64,000 bases of DNA from Lepiota brunneoincarnata (GCA_023014365.1 JAEBUN010000022.1:124001-188000), one strand, 5' to 3'. Counted from the first letter of the stretch, positions 46,589 through 59,132 are shown. Notes: generated by a model from the sequence alone, not told the origin. Translations and numbers: made by a program.

Positions 46589-47758
46589 GAAGCTTGGACC
46601 CAGAAGAGGGGGGGAGAAATTTTTCGGTAGCAAGTAGACGAGGAAGAGGATGTACTTTTTCCCCCGTAATACACTTTTCTAGCCGGGTTTTATACTACGA
46701 GGTGAGGTTTTGGATGGGGAAAGAGCAGTCCGGAACCCGAGGAGAAAAGAAGAAAATAGCTAAGAAATTCCGTATAGAAGCTGGTAGCATATGTTTTCAC
46801 TACGGAAGAGGGGGGGGAAGCGAGAGAAAAGGAGAAAGAAAGTCGCCTACGCGATCCGTCGCTTGTAATACGACGTGTCCACATGTACTGGTGGTCTGCT
46901 GTCGGATTCGGACGTATTGTGTGAACCGATTGCTGAGGCCCTATTTTCTTCGGCGTAGCCTTAGGTTCGACACACACTGCCTGGAGGTTCTCGCCTGATC
47001 GATTTTTTGGCCCGTCACCCGACAATTACTTTCCCGAAACTTCCCGGCTCCTTGTTCAGGTCCAAACCACTTCCAATGATAACAGAACCACTTTTACTTA
47101 ATGTAAGAGTGCCGGAAGCGGAACCTCACGGCTTCTGAGCACGTCCCAAGTCAGATTCTGTCTACATCGTCTCCCCGACTATCTCCTAGCGGCCCTAGAT
47201 TCAAACTGCAGCTCTCTTGGGCGACTACTGCTCATGCTCAAGCGCATTATCTCATTTTCCAACAAATGCTAGAATTGGGCATTGATCTCCGTCGACCGGT
47301 GGGTGGATGGGTTGGAGAGCAGACCTTAATGGGCGATCAGAGTCCAATGCGGGCAGTTGAGGATCGCCGAATTGGTCATGTACCCATCCCTGGGGCTATT
47401 CCCTTGCCATCAGAGCACCTTGACGACCTCGTTCGGTTGATTGCCCCTTTTCCCTAGCTTGGAACGATTAACCCCTGAGGTGTGAGCCATTTTCAAGAGG
47501 AGGCAATGAATGAAGCATTGTGCCAGGTGATCCTGGAAGCGTGTCCAGGTGTCACTAACGCTCTCTGCGATTAAGCAGGAGAGATATCTACCGGGACTCA
47601 ACTACCATTGATGGTCAGTTCGTCCTTGGGTCATTATGACATTGGCCTTTGCGTTGCGTACCGTAATATCCTTTGACTTGTTAGACGCTATGTATTCTAT
47701 CTCGATCTAAGCGTATGTCGGTTGGATACATGTAAGGTAAATAAATATGGCACCTCAG
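46589..47758. other. intergenic, no supported gene
   Basis: Short frames on both strands without recognisable features; no repeat or RNA gene seen. Confidence 0.4.
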
Positions 47759-48826
47759 TCAATCTTTCGTGTCCGTTGTGGAGGTGTTCCCAGTCCTAAT
47801 TCTCGTAGGCCCAGCAACACTTGTCCCCCTTGTCACAACCCCATTCCCCACCCCATTCCCTCTACCCACCCCTCCGCCACCAAGATACACCGAAACCTTA
47901 TCCGCTCCATTTTCATCGCGACCATCCCCAACACCACCACCTCCCTCAGCCAACTCGTACTGCTCTGCATCGTAAATCCCACCTTTCCCCCAATACTTCC
48001 ACAACTGCACGCCCAAAATCCCATTCAGCACCAACGCCATCCCAAACGCACTCGCGACGAGCCCATCACCCACTTCCATTGCTGTCGTATACAACCTCGC
48101 GAGACACCCCAGGATCTGTGCACCCACAGCGAACGCGGACAGCTGACCTGTCGATCTCGCACGTGCATTTTGCAGTATTTGTGGGAGTTTTGCGGAAACG
48201 GCCAGAGGGAGTGTGGCGGCCTGTAGAATGGCCAACATGGCGTGGGGGATGGATGATAGGACCAGTACCATGAGTAAGAGGGAGAGAAGGACAGCTGAGA
48301 GGTGTTGCTGTCGTTTATTGTAGTTGTGTGACAATGAGGGTCGGTAATGTATAATCAACAGGACGATGAACGCGTTTTGTAGGGAAAGGAAAAAGTTTTC
48401 GCCGTATGTGGAGAAAGGGAACGCATTTCGGAAGGAATATGTTGTATTAATTGAATATGCAAGGGTTTCGAGGGTGAATGAGGAGAGAGAGAGTCCGCGT
48501 GCGGAATGTGCGTTCAGAACTGTATAAACTTGAATAAGAAAATCGAGACCCAGGAATTCGTTGACGCACTGAGGAATAGCTGTGGTAGCCGCATTATCGA
48601 GCCTCCGACAACAATGCAGATGCCCAGGCCCTTGGAAATAGCATACTTGATGCATTTCGTGTCGGTAATATGCAACTCTTCAATAAGCGAAGTATAGCAT
48701 TCCTTGTCAATTCTAGTTTTAGCTGGTTCCTGGACAGAGTAAAGGGGGGCATCTACTCACATCTCCTATGATAGAAACCCCGAGATCCTTTATGACCCAA
48801 GGAAGGTTACGAGTGATGGCGGTCAT
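47759..48826 (-). CDS. MPDU1/Lec35-like PQ-loop protein
   Basis: ER membrane protein homologous to mannose-P-dolichol utilization defect 1, needed for use of dolichol-linked mannose and glucose in glycosylation. Start ATG 48826 (MTAITRNLPWVIKDLGVSII). After a first intron come ECYTSLIEELHITDTKCIKY and AISKGLGICIVVGGSIMRLPQ, then a splice that restores LPQLFLILNAHSARGLSLSS, the first PQ-loop with its Pro-Gln pair. The second PQ-loop is SAKLPQILQNARARSTGQLS. Hydrophobic helices fill the rest. The tail after about residue 260 is Gly-rich and low-complexity and differs from animal homologues. The gene is intact. Confidence 0.9.
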
Positions 48827-49452
48827 GTCCTAGGAGAGCATTGGAAGCTGCGGAAAGCCGAATTGAATTTGCATTTATTTGCTCATGATCAATCAACGAA
48901 TTAGATTAAATATTCTAGATATACACAGCACTAAGGACACATTGGGGTAATGAGTGTAAAGCACGAGATGGGGAAAAGATCCAAGTGAAGCAATAATAAA
49001 GGAGTGTGATAGCCAGGTGAGAGCGACGGTTGACGTAAAACAAAGCCCAAAGCATAATCCGACCGAGAGAGCGAACAACAAAAGCGCAACCACAAACCCG
49101 TTAGATCAAAACAATTCAACTTACTGCAGCCTACCGAGCAGGTGCGCGCTCATCTCTCTCAACCTGATTCCGAATCTTGGTTTCATTGGACTTGAAGGTG
49201 AGGAAGGTGAAGAACTGGAGCCCAACCCGATGGTACTCCTCATCTTCAAAAGCCTCTTCCCGCCTCCGCCTCCCACCCTTCTTTCATCTCCGCTCAAAGA
49301 GGCACTGGATCCCTGATTTTCCCGGAACTTGAATCCCGAGCTCGAATTTCCTCCACTCCCATTCGCAGTTTAGATTCCTTTCTGCTAGTGCCATTTTCAT
49401 CTCCATCTCACCACTCATCGAACAACCCCTACCCAAACCAAAGCCTCCCATG
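48827..49452. other. intergenic or 3' part of the next gene
   Basis: A minus frame at 49284-49622 (GNYASMGGFGLGRG and following) may be the true C-terminus of the Ser/Pro-rich gene to the right. 48827-49280 shows nothing. Confidence 0.3.
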
Positions 49453-52014
49453 CTAGCGTAGTTTCCGCTCGTCGACGTCGTAGGTAGCGGTGGCACGACC
49501 CCCTCTCTCCCTCTCCCTCCCCCTCTCTGACCCGAAGCCAAACGCAGCAAACGCTCGTCCACGCTTCCGCCCAAGAGAAAGCGACAGTGACAATGGGAAA
49601 TGATAGCCGCTACCACCACCACTCTTCTCCTTCAAATTGCTGCTCCTGTGCCTCAATGCTTTCCCTGGCTGGCCCCTAATCGTCCCCAGTTCACCATATC
49701 CCATATCTTCATCGTCCTCATCGTCGACGGGATCCAGTACTGACAAAATACTCCTCACGGGAGACGAAGGCCTCATACGCATCTGAACAGGGATCGGGAT
49801 CGGCACTGGAGTAACGGTCGGAGGCAAAGGTGGTACAGTTACGACTTCGGATGCTGGGGTCGCTCCCTCGGCGGTGCGATCACTCATGAAGGTATCATGT
49901 GTATAAGCCAAAGCAGCATGTTGGGCCTCCCCACCGCCGAGGGGACCAACGAGGGAGGAGTCCGAGCATCCAGGGGTTTTAACCTTAGGTGACGGAGAGC
50001 GCCGGGCAGTAGCATCGCCGAACGCGGGCGCCGTGGGAGATGCGGGGGGAGTAGATAGATGAGAGACGGTAGAACTCGGCCTTGTACTCATACTACCCCG
50101 TATCACGGTGAAGTATGGGCGCTTAGGGGTTCCGATTCGAGGGAAAGGTTGGGCAGGCGTCGGTTTAGGAGATGAAGAGCCCCTCGATGAATCCAGTGCT
50201 GCAGGGACTGCCAGGGCAGGAGTGGGTGTAGGGAATACCAACCGTCCTCAGATGCAAGGTTTGTAGTAGGAGGGTCCGAGTTGAGGGGAGTGGGTGGCGT
50301 GACTATGACGGGAAGAGCGGGAGTAGGATTGTGGAGAGGGGAGGCTCTGGGTAGAATCAACTTGGCTTGAGCTGAGCGCAGTGATTGCAGTTGTAGCGGT
50401 CGCGGCGAACCCGGCCGATAGCCTCTTCTTCCTCTTTAAAGTTCGTGGCGGGGAAACAGGTATGCTTGGATTATCCTTAATCATGTTTTCGGTATTCGTC
50501 TCGGACGTCGCGGGTATATTGGATGCTGGGGAATTAGGAGTCGATGGGGGGACGTTGGTGGGGGTATAATTCGAATCCTGGTGGAGCAAAATGCTGGGTA
50601 TAGGTGCTCTCTTTCGGACAGGCTTCGTCAGAATTGTGTTCGTCGTCGCGTTCATATCGGAGCCCGAGGGCCGCTCCACGATAGCAGCACCAAGGGGCTC
50701 GTGATAATCCATTTGTGAAGCTGAGGGCTGATAATGAAATGAGGGGGGCTTATTCGACATGGTTATATATACATGATCAGGGGACCCCCGGTGCTTACCT
50801 GTGGATAAGATTGAGTTGCCGTAGTAACACCAAAGTCCATTTGAACGATGTTCTCATCCATGACCCGTAGCGATGGGTCGCTGCCATAAAAATGGGACTC
50901 GCCGTCTTGTGTACTATATTCGTGGCGCGTGCCAGTCGTGTCCAATGGAGGTTGTTCACTATTTAAACCGACGGCGTTTGACGCGCGACAGCGCGTGTCT
51001 ATGGTATGCGCGTCGCGTTGCATTGGCCTAATGGGGACCGTCGCCGAGGGCAACGCCAACTCGAAGTCGTCTCCGTGACCAGCGCTGTAGGATGGAACAG
51101 ATGCAACGAATCCTCTGGAGGGAGTAGCTGGGAAGGGGGCGGAGCTAACGCTGGGAAGGGGACACGAGCTAGAAGGGCCAGGGTTCTTGACTGGTGGGGG
51201 ACAAGACTCAAGAGAGGCGGGAGGTGGCGAGGTAGAGGTAGAGGATAATAAGGGGCGAGCCGAACCACAACCCACGTCCTTCTGGAACCCTTTGTTCTTG
51301 TGCCCGGGTTGGATGTGGTTGATGTTGATGAAGCTGGGAACCAAATCGGCTCTAAGAGGTGGGCGTCTAGTTGTATGCGCAGTGGGTCCAGATTTATCAC
51401 GTCCGGATGTTATCCCGAGACCTTCTGCGCTAGCATTCATTGGGTCTCCATATCCCTCCTGTCTTAGTTGGTTTTTCCGTGCAGAAATCGAGTAAGCTGG
51501 GTGAGGTGATTGCGTGGTCGATAATCCCGATGGAGGATAGACTGTGGCCAATGATGGGGGATGTGATGGCAGAGATGACGGCAGAGGGAGAGTCAGATGC
51601 GCACGGAACTTGAAAAGGTGCCGCTTCAGGTTGCGAATTCCCACAGCCAAGACCAGCCTTCTTCTTGGAACTCGATGATATGACCGGCTTGAATAAACGC
51701 GGAGCACTAAACGCTGCTCTGCGCAATGACTTACGCGCATTAATCTCAAAATCACGCTTAGCTTCGGATGATGTCCAGCGGCACCAGAGGCACATGGGAA
51801 CGAGAAGGTTGGTGAATCCGCACTGCCTGCAGGTGAACACGGCTCTGTTTTCTGGCATCAGACGCAGGAGAGGGAGGGAGGTCGATTTGGGGAGATGCTG
51901 GACCCCATTTGCACAAGGTATGAGTGCATATGCCCACAGACAGAGGTTTGAACTTACGGGTTTGTTCCTCTTCCATTCCCTCTGGTACAGTCTTTTCCTG
52001 GGTCCCAGTTCCAT
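49453..52014 (-). CDS. Ser/Pro-rich protein with N-terminal zinc-ribbon-like motif
   Basis: Long minus-strand gene starting at ATG 52014 (MELGPRKRLYQREWKRNKP), followed by a consensus donor. After the intron comes ENRAVFTCRQCGFTNLLVPM followed by CLWCRW: a CxxC...CxxC zinc-ribbon-like knuckle. The remainder is low-complexity Ser/Pro/Thr-rich in several open stretches, one joined cleanly at 50800/50736 (SYPQ to PSASQMDYHEPLG), later PPRTLKRKKRLSAGFAATAT and RSILSVLDPVDDEDDEDMGY. Exact exons near 51430-51755 and 50230-50360 and the C-terminus could not be resolved. Probably a disordered regulatory or nuclear protein. No family name can be given. Confidence 0.5.
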
Positions 52015-52417
52015 TTTGAACCTATGATATGCCCGAGAACGATCAAGGAAGGCTGGAGCCAACGAACCTATCTGGTTGAAAGAAACAGGTCCTGTATCCA
52101 CTTATATATAAGAATGGGAAGGAAACGTGGCCAGGTATCACTAATCAGCTGGTCAGATAACACAGCTCCGGTGTATCGATCGCTCTCCTCGAGGCCGACA
52201 TGTGCAGGTTATCCATCTATCCGGGGTATGATATGTCGGTCACACCAACAAGTGACGAATACTCCAAACACAAAAAAAAAACGCGTCGTCCTCTCTCCCT
52301 CGATCACTCAACGATGGTCAGCCTCTATAGTCATCCACCCGAACCCATTCAAACGCCAATGCCACCCTTACTTGTGTGTCTATCTCCCCCTCGCTCTGCT
52401 AAAAATCACCGTCCGGG

Positions 52418-53354
52418 ATGGCGAGCACCGCGTCGCAGCTCCTCAGCCAACTCTTCCGATGTTTCTGGACTACGATCGCTTGGCTCTTTTCCAGGAAAGA
52501 AAGGGCACCTGATCTAGAGGAACGCATCGGCCTCCCAGCGAAAATCTCCTACGGGAACCAGGGATCCTGGCCAAACCTCCTTTCGATTCCTGATATAATG
52601 ACCGCCACCACAAGTCCCAATATTAGCCAGCCACCGCGGCACCTGGGTAAGCTCTTCTATCAGGGGAAAGCTGGTTTTCGCTGAAGCGCATACGCAGAAA
52701 AACGGCCAGGGCGAAAACGTCAGTTCTTTCAGCCGCCGAACTGGAGGGCCGGCAACCGTAGCGGGTCCCGCGGGAGGACGTACCCAAACACCTCCCATAC
52801 CCGCTCTTCCTCTACCTCAGAACCCCCAAGGAGAAGTCCCGTGCGCTGTTCCAAAGATACGGACGCTCCTCCTATCATACTTGTCGAAGACTGGAGCTCT
52901 TCTCGATTCCCTAAAGTATCTCCTGGCAGTTCAGGGTCCTCGCTGGCGATGCCTGTCGTGGCTAGCCCCCGCATCGATTCTGCCTCTGCCTTTGAAATTG
53001 GTTCCCACTTTCCCAGAGGTTCTCTCGCGGGATCTACAAGAGCGCGCATTCCCTCTCGAGGGAGGCGCCCGGAGAGAATCAATGAGACTCATTCTGGTGA
53101 TGCTTCTATTCTGAACTTTCCCCTGACTGACATCTCGAATCAAGTCAAGAACAAGGCCAACCAAAATCACGCTGCACCTCCTAAGATCACTGAGCTTGAG
53201 AATCCACCATCAGGGACAATCTTCCACAACGCCGCCTCACCCCGAAGACCCAGCAGTCATCGGAAGCCAAGGGATAAGGTGAGAAGAACAAGGGGCAAAA
53301 AATGTCATAACCACTTAGAAGAAGCCTGACGAGCAAACTCCAGCGCCAAATTAA
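52418..53354 (+). CDS. orphan protein, three exons
   Basis: ATG 52418 (MASTASQLLSQLFRCFWTTI) opens with a hydrophobic stretch that could be a signal anchor. The exon ends at gtaagc near 52648 and resumes after an acgcag acceptor near 52696 in frame. The join gives HLEKRPGRKRQFF and then a long Ser/Pro-rich frame (APPIILVEDWSSSRFPKVSP, ENPPSGTIFHNAASPRR). It ends through a last small exon (KPDEQTPAPN) at the TAA ending 53354. Phase agreement over two introns supports a real gene. No domain recognised. Confidence 0.5.
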
Positions 53355-53370
53355 CTCTCGTCGAGAATGG

Positions 53371-54564
53371 GTGTCAAACAAGATCAACTCCACGCCGAAG
53401 GGATACCACTCCCACCCTTTTTCTGCTGCCACAGTTTTTCCACTTTGGGACGAGATTAATATGGTCCAAGGATGGGATGGCGAGCTCCGGTGGCTTGAAG
53501 GAGAGAATAATATCCGGAATTCATTTGGTATTATTGTTCCTTATGTTGTCGCACAGCCTGGGTTACGTTCCGCCACTACCGTGGAATTTCATGAAATGCA
53601 AGACTTCATTGATGATTCGAACGACCAGGTCTCCAGCTTCCAACATCCATGGGCGGCCATTACCACACCTCCAGCAACAATATTGACTCACTTCTCAGCT
53701 CAGTCAGATTTCCATCTTGGCGATATCCCCTACCCATACGTGTTCGACCTCAGTGATTACTATCAAGATCCGTTACCAGTCCGAGCTTCCATTGTTCCCT
53801 CCTGTATTTTTCCCACTTCCATCTCAACGTGGAATGGTGAAAGTCTGGATGCTTCTAATCTGCCTACATCTGCGCCAAAGAAGGCTTCTGCCAGTCTAAC
53901 GATAGCGTCTCCTCACCGTTTGGGTCTTACTTCTGTTGGATGCGATGGGATCCATGGATTGACCGACGCGAGGCTCCTTGTGTACGAGTATCCCTCTCCT
54001 CCATCCGAGTTCGACGAGGAATTCCGAGCTCGTCAAGAGAGCTTTGTCATATTCGGTGGGGAGAGCGGCTATAGCTTAACAAACGGCGCTTCTACGGGAT
54101 GGGGTGGACGAAACCTCGGATATCTCAACACCGATGGTAGGGTCCCGGAAGAGGAAGGCGTAACGACCGGAACCACTTCTGAGACGCCAATTTTGCCCGG
54201 GGTGCTATCGGGCTTATTTCAAACGGACGGAAGCACTGGGCACGCCAACATTTCTTCGGGTGACACGGACAACGAACGCAACATTTCATGCATTCGAAAT
54301 GAAGGCAGTACTGAAATGAACCAGATCTGTACGAGGTTTCGCAGCCTTGCTACTCGTACTTGCGACCTCCACAGTACCGACACCGAGGACCGTTATTATG
54401 GTGAGAACCAGGTTTCGTTTGTAGAGGAGCATAACTCGGGATCTGCGCTTGTGCATTATCGCTCTCACCGACATTGGAGATTCAACGGGCAAGGATCAAA
54501 TTCGAGCGGAAGGATGGGTGAGAGTCTGAGGGCGCGGATGTCGGGGAGAGGACAGGATGGATGA
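53371..54564 (+). CDS. orphan protein, long open frame
   Basis: A nearly 400-codon open frame. The first in-frame ATG is at 53461 (MVQGWDGELRWLEGENNIRN); codons to the left (EWVSNKINSTPKGYHSHPF) look equally coding, so it probably continues from an upstream exon, perhaps of the neighbouring gene at 52418-53354. The product has an acidic, aromatic-rich first half (FDLSDYYQDP, YEYPSPPSEFDEEF) and a Ser/Thr/Gly-rich second half. The C-terminus is basic (SLRARMSGRGQDG). No known domain. Length without stops argues for coding. Confidence 0.5.
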   Translation: MSNKINSTPKGYHSHPFSAATVFPLWDEINMVQGWDGELRWLEGENNIRNSFGIIVPYVVAQPGLRSATTVEFHEMQDFIDDSNDQVSSFQHPWAAITTPPATILTHFSAQSDFHLGDIPYPYVFDLSDYYQDPLPVRASIVPSCIFPTSISTWNGESLDASNLPTSAPKKASASLTIASPHRLGLTSVGCDGIHGLTDARLLVYEYPSPPSEFDEEFRARQESFVIFGGESGYSLTNGASTGWGGRNLGYLNTDGRVPEEEGVTTGTTSETPILPGVLSGLFQTDGSTGHANISSGDTDNERNISCIRNEGSTEMNQICTRFRSLATRTCDLHSTDTEDRYYGENQVSFVEEHNSGSALVHYRSHRHWRFNGQGSNSSGRMGESLRARMSGRGQDG

Positions 54565-55196
54565 TTTATATCTGCTAACTGGTTCATCGGCCAATGTTGC
54601 ATTCGAATTCGGAATTGGGGAGGCAAGCGATAGTGGTGGTATCAGTGGGGTGTCGAAAGCTTTCCCCAGCCGCTGCGCCACGCCCGTATGCAACCATGGC
54701 ACGAGCCCCGGTCTTGGTATCAAGTTCGACTTGCGGAACGCGGCGGATTGCTATCGTGGATTTACCTTCGCGAGATCGCCTTATTTTACTGTGTCTCCTC
54801 GCACATGTTCAAGTCCTTAGGCTTGGGGTCTCTGGTAGGGGTCGGGAGATTTGGGGGGCTGTGCTTCGACGCTTCGGGTTGGGTTATTGTTCGGGGTTGG
54901 TTCTACGCCTGCGCGCTGGATTGATGGAAGAACGACTTCTAGTTTCTAGGTGGGAAAGCCAGTGACTAACGCAGCAATTCATAATATATATATTCTTTGG
55001 GTTGAAGAAATGCAGACGGTACCCTTGGCTATCGCGGACAATAGGCGAGGGAAAGGGATAGGCTCGCATAACGAAAGACGAGCTTCTCAGGATTATTCAT
55101 CCCTATCAATAGCCGAGAGTCCGAATTTCGAACAATAATTGATGTTTTCTGGAATGTGTCTGAACGCTCTGATGGCGGGCATGCCTATCGATCTCA
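54565..55196. other. spacer left of the segmental duplication
   Basis: No supported gene; tandem atat at about 54985. The duplication begins at about 55197. Confidence 0.35.
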
Positions 55197-55371
55197 CACT
55201 TAATTTTTTGGAACGATTCCTCGGGGTTGTCAATGGGAAGAGATCCGAGGGACTCGGAGGCGGCAATTTGCACTTCGTATAGATCAGATTACATCTGTGC
55301 TCGCTTTATATTCGAGGGTATACTATCTCTCAATTCTCTAGTCCGTATCGCGACGATCCCCCAGCCAAATC

Positions 55372-56552
55372 CTAGTTCGAGATAGTCCAGACCTGGTTAA
55401 CATCAAAGTCTGTGCATTGCCAAGTTTGCACCTGGTTCGAGTTGGCCAAGTTGCCGTTTGTCAGATCAAGGCACTGGCCTACAAAGAATATTTTAAACAT
55501 TTCTTCTCTCTCTTTCACCTACACAAAAATAATTACCTCGGTTGGTCAGAGCGACCCTTTGATCAGCCGTATAGAACCAATCTTGAGCCGGCAAATTGTC
55601 GAAGCATTGCCAAATCTTCATTCCAACACCGTTTCCTGGGGCTGTTTCAAAAAGTTTGAATCAAAGTACCCTTTGTTGTACCTTGGAGGAAAGGACTCAC
55701 TAGAGCCAGCATCCAAACAAAAACCAGTACCAGCAAGGACAACTTTGGTTTGACCTGGTCCTATAACCCAATTCTGGGCCGGACTTCCATTGCAATCGAA
55801 GCTTAAAGTGAACCCAAAATGTTAGCAATTCGAAACAAAAAAATCATCCTCTCAACAAAGAGCACGTACATCTGGACAGGCGTGCCGTTAGCGATTACCG
55901 CGCCCCTCACATCCAAGCACTTGGCCGCGTTCCCGTTGGGGTGAATTCTAAACGCCGGAGCGGGGGTAGGAATGGGGATCACCGTCGATGGGAGAGTGGT
56001 CACCGGTGGCAGTGTAGTACTGCTGATAGTAATAACTGTTGGACTAGACGTGGGGGGGACCTGCGACGAAATAATGGTAGTGATTGCACTACCAGTAACG
56101 GAGGTGATTGCACTACCAGTAGCGGAGGTGATTGCACTACCAGTAGCGGAGGTGATTGCACTACCAGTAGCGGAGGTGATTGCACTACCAGTAGCGGAGG
56201 TGATTGCACTACCAACAACGGAGGTGATTGCACTACCAACAGCGGAGGTGATTGGAAGACCTGAAAATACGGAACTGGCTGAAGAAACCGGCACAGGGTC
56301 GGTGAAGACGGGACCGACACTGAAAATACTGGACGAGAGAATACCTGTGCCAATGACAGTCGTCGGTACACCAGATGTTCCAGTTACGCTGATGGAAATG
56401 CCTAAGGAGAATGCCTAAGCTGGAAATCAAGTTACATTCACAAGGCTGGGTCCTTTACCTTCAATAGGGCTCTCTGTACCATCCACGATCTGGGAAAATG
56501 CAGAGCTTGCACCCAGGATCAGCGCAAGGTAAACAAAGTGCAAGGGAGCCAT
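55372..56552 (-). CDS. secreted ricin-B-fold (beta-trefoil) lectin, copy A
   Basis: Start ATG 56552, with signal peptide (MAPLHFVYLALILGASSAFS). A Ser/Thr-rich linker follows, containing seven copies of an 8-residue unit GSAITSAT (56077-56244). Then a C-terminal beta-trefoil carbohydrate-binding domain: FRIHPNGNAAKCLDVRGAVI, SPAQNWVIGPGQ, CLDAGS, joined by an intron (indel-tolerant) to TPGNGVGMKIWQCFDNLPAQ, then QCLDLTNGNLANSNQVQTWQ and NQVWTISN before the stop at 55372. QxW motifs (QNW, QDW, QTW, QVW) are visible. By family it binds sugars outside the cell. No catalytic toxin chain is present. The donor of the first intron (near 56490) is not certain. Confidence 0.85.
56077..56244 (-). repeat. 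24-bp minisatellite in the lectin linker
   Basis: Seven head-to-tail 24-bp units, most reading gaggtgattgcactacc followed by agtagcg, with variants at the first and last two units. They keep the reading frame and encode GSAITS plus two variable residues. The array is absent from the lectin copy at 59133-60119. Confidence 0.95.
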
Positions 56553-58957
56553 CGTTAGCGTGAATCTCTGGAGGCGAGGGGCTAGAGATTTGAGGGCTAC
56601 TGGGACTATCAAAATGCTTCGCCAACTTGAACCATTCTTATATTTTTTTTATTCGAGAGCCGCCTGTGAAATGTTATGATATCAATCCCGGGTCGGGCTT
56701 GATGGCCGCTCCAGGAAAAACGCTCAGGTCGGTTGAGCACATAAAAATAGTGCTTAGTCTTCACATGCTACTACTGCTGCGGGAGGGATCCAGAAGCCGG
56801 GATTCAAAATATCTTCACGATCAGGCACCACTTTTTCCCTAGGCGGTAGGTTCCCTTCCTCCCCGCATATAAGCCCGCCTGCGTCTTAAAAGATGGGCTG
56901 CTGGCCAGCAATATTCCCCACTCACACTCACAGTGATGTAGCATTCGCAGCCGACGGCACAACAATGAAATTTCCGGGTTATTGCCACTATCATGACACG
57001 CACGTCAGAAGCACGCGCTCTCATGTGCTCCCATACCGCTCCATTCGAGCATGCTCTCAGGCTTAGGATACTGTGGTGTCAGGGCAACAATTATCATCGG
57101 TTTTTACTGACCGTCAGTGGGCTATTTTTATTCCGTGTTACTGATTTTGGGAAGTGTATTATGGGTCCCTTTTTTCTGAACCGTCTTTTCGCGTTCTTCG
57201 GACTCGGAGGGTATCAATCCCCCCTTGAAAGTGCCCACAGTTTTTATCGGTCACACAAGGGGAACATGACGCATGCTACCCCTACTGCATACACAGGTGG
57301 TCCTGCCTCGGGTATCAGAACAAGCTAGGTCAAAGAGGTGGTTCAATCTCATATGAACGGGGCAATCAGAGAGACCGACTCTGGATCAGGGCTGAGGGAA
57401 AGAACTGTGACAGCGTCTATCACAGAATTTGTGATCTTGGATTGTGATAAAACGGGTAAACTCATATTCAGGTCCTTTTTTCGCCGAGTTCCAAGACAGG
57501 TTCGTGTCCTTCTAATTATAGTTGTTAGAAAGTACATCAATCAATGGTGAAGAGCGATAATAGTTCCAACGCTATTTCATCGAGGGGTAACCAATCTAAG
57601 CTACATCACGGCCAAACGATAAAGCCCGTCGCCAAACTCCGGCATCGGTGTTTTCAGCCCCTAACAACTATCGCTGGTGTCGTTGACTCACAACAATTCC
57701 CCGCTTTCTGTGTGTTAGAAATCTGACGATGAGTTGCGAACGGCCAATGGAGACCGCGGTGGTGAATAGGGTTGTCTATTCCGCGGCATATTTGTGTTGA
57801 ACGGATTGCCCCTGCATAGGTGACATAGATTGAGTCCCACATGGTCTCACCCAGAAGTGCTTGTGGACCACGGCACCATCTGATTTGGCACAGCCCACAG
57901 AGGCATTATCTGATGTTGCCAGTCTCTCAATGAGCGATGACGATACGTTTTTTGATATACGGGCGGATATTTCATTGGTTTATCTGGGTGTTTTTTTTTT
58001 TTTTCAATGAAGCAAAGATTCACCCTCATAGGTACAAGTCACAAACGAATCGAATTGACTGATTGTAAAGTATATAATCAGTAATGCGAAAAACGACTAG
58101 TCTGCAGGAACGGAGGCTTCAGCGATTCTGTCCGGCCCTGCAACAGAACCATTGTTTCGGCCCGTGCCCTCTCCTTTCACAACATACCACATACCTCCCT
58201 CAAATCCCTAGATACAGACGGCGGCGGGTGGATAATTTGTTTTAGGTAGTAAGTGTATTCCGCCGGGATCCAGACACCTTTCTTTAACCGCATTATCATG
58301 CAGCTTTGGGTTTGGCGGGCATGAAAATACACTCACCGACAGACTTTCCGTCCTCTCCGGCAGTATAGCGAGGCCCTCCCGGCATCCACTTGAGTGAGTT
58401 GTTGACAATAGTACTTGCAAGGAGGGCGCAGACTTAGATATTCATACAGAATTTTCAAAATTCGCTCCTCCATATCAGCACATAAGTAAGGCCAAGCCCA
58501 TTCCACTCAGCATGACCCTCGGGTTCGGTGCCCTACTATTGGGCTGTATTTTGTTTGCAATGGAGCGAAATCGCTTTCATGAGTCCTCGGTTTCACGCGT
58601 CCACAAGGTCTTTTTATCTCCGTATATGTTTTCCGTCGGACATTCCTCGTATGCCCAGTTTCGAATTCCTGATCAGGGGGAAGGCACAACCACGACCCGA
58701 CCGGACTTGACACAGCCTGCTGCTGGCACTCCCGAGCGTACCCTGAATTTACTGATTGGGACGAATATTCCCCACTGCAGTCTGTGCGTACATATATATA
58801 TCATCCGGTTCCGGTGCACTGTGAGCATTGGAGCGGGAATATTCTATCATACAAAAATGCCCAAGTAAATTAACTTGTTTAATGGTAAAAATACACAACC
58901 AATGATACAAAACACTAGCCTACAGGAACGCGATATACAACAAAGGCATCAGAGAAT
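56553..58957. other. non-coding part of duplicated unit A
   Basis: Promoter side of lectin copy A and further non-coding DNA. Small frames here are not kept in frame between the two copies (for example 56993-57328 and 58512-58868), which argues against coding. TATA-like stretches occur near 56640 and 58790. Confidence 0.6.
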
Positions 58958-59132
58958 CACTTGATTTTTGGGAACAATTCCTCGGGGCTGTCAGTGGGAG
59001 AAGATCCGAGGGACTCGGAGGCGGCAACTTGCACTTCGTATAGATCAGATTACATCTGTGCTCTCTTTATATTCGAGGGTATACTATCTCTCAATTCTCT
59101 AGTCCGTATCGCGACGATCCCCCAGCCAAATC

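Larger units (their letters stand above)
55197..58960. repeat. segmental duplication, copy A (about 3.8 kb)
   Basis: Direct copy of 58958-62214. Matching landmarks in the same order are gatccgagggactcggagg (55250 and 58998), the lectin gene, ttgaaatttccgggtta (56962 and 60528), ggtctcacccagaagtgct (57841 and 61280), tttcgaattcctgatcaggg (58660 and 61920) and gcctacaggaacgcgatata (58917 and 62172). Copy A is longer, partly because of a 24-bp repeat array in the lectin gene and extra sequence near 57440-57840 and 58020-58200. Confidence 0.9.

Noticed and set aside
55621..55720. Apparent frameshifts in lectin copy A relative to copy B (one extra base near 55692, two near 55650)
   Set aside because: Both indels lie between a gtgagt donor and an aaacag acceptor; splicing joins CLDAGS to TPGNGVG in both copies, so they are intronic.
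58512..58868. 118-codon frame in duplicated unit A
   Set aside because: The matching part of copy B is in different frames with indels not in multiples of three, so it is not under coding constraint.
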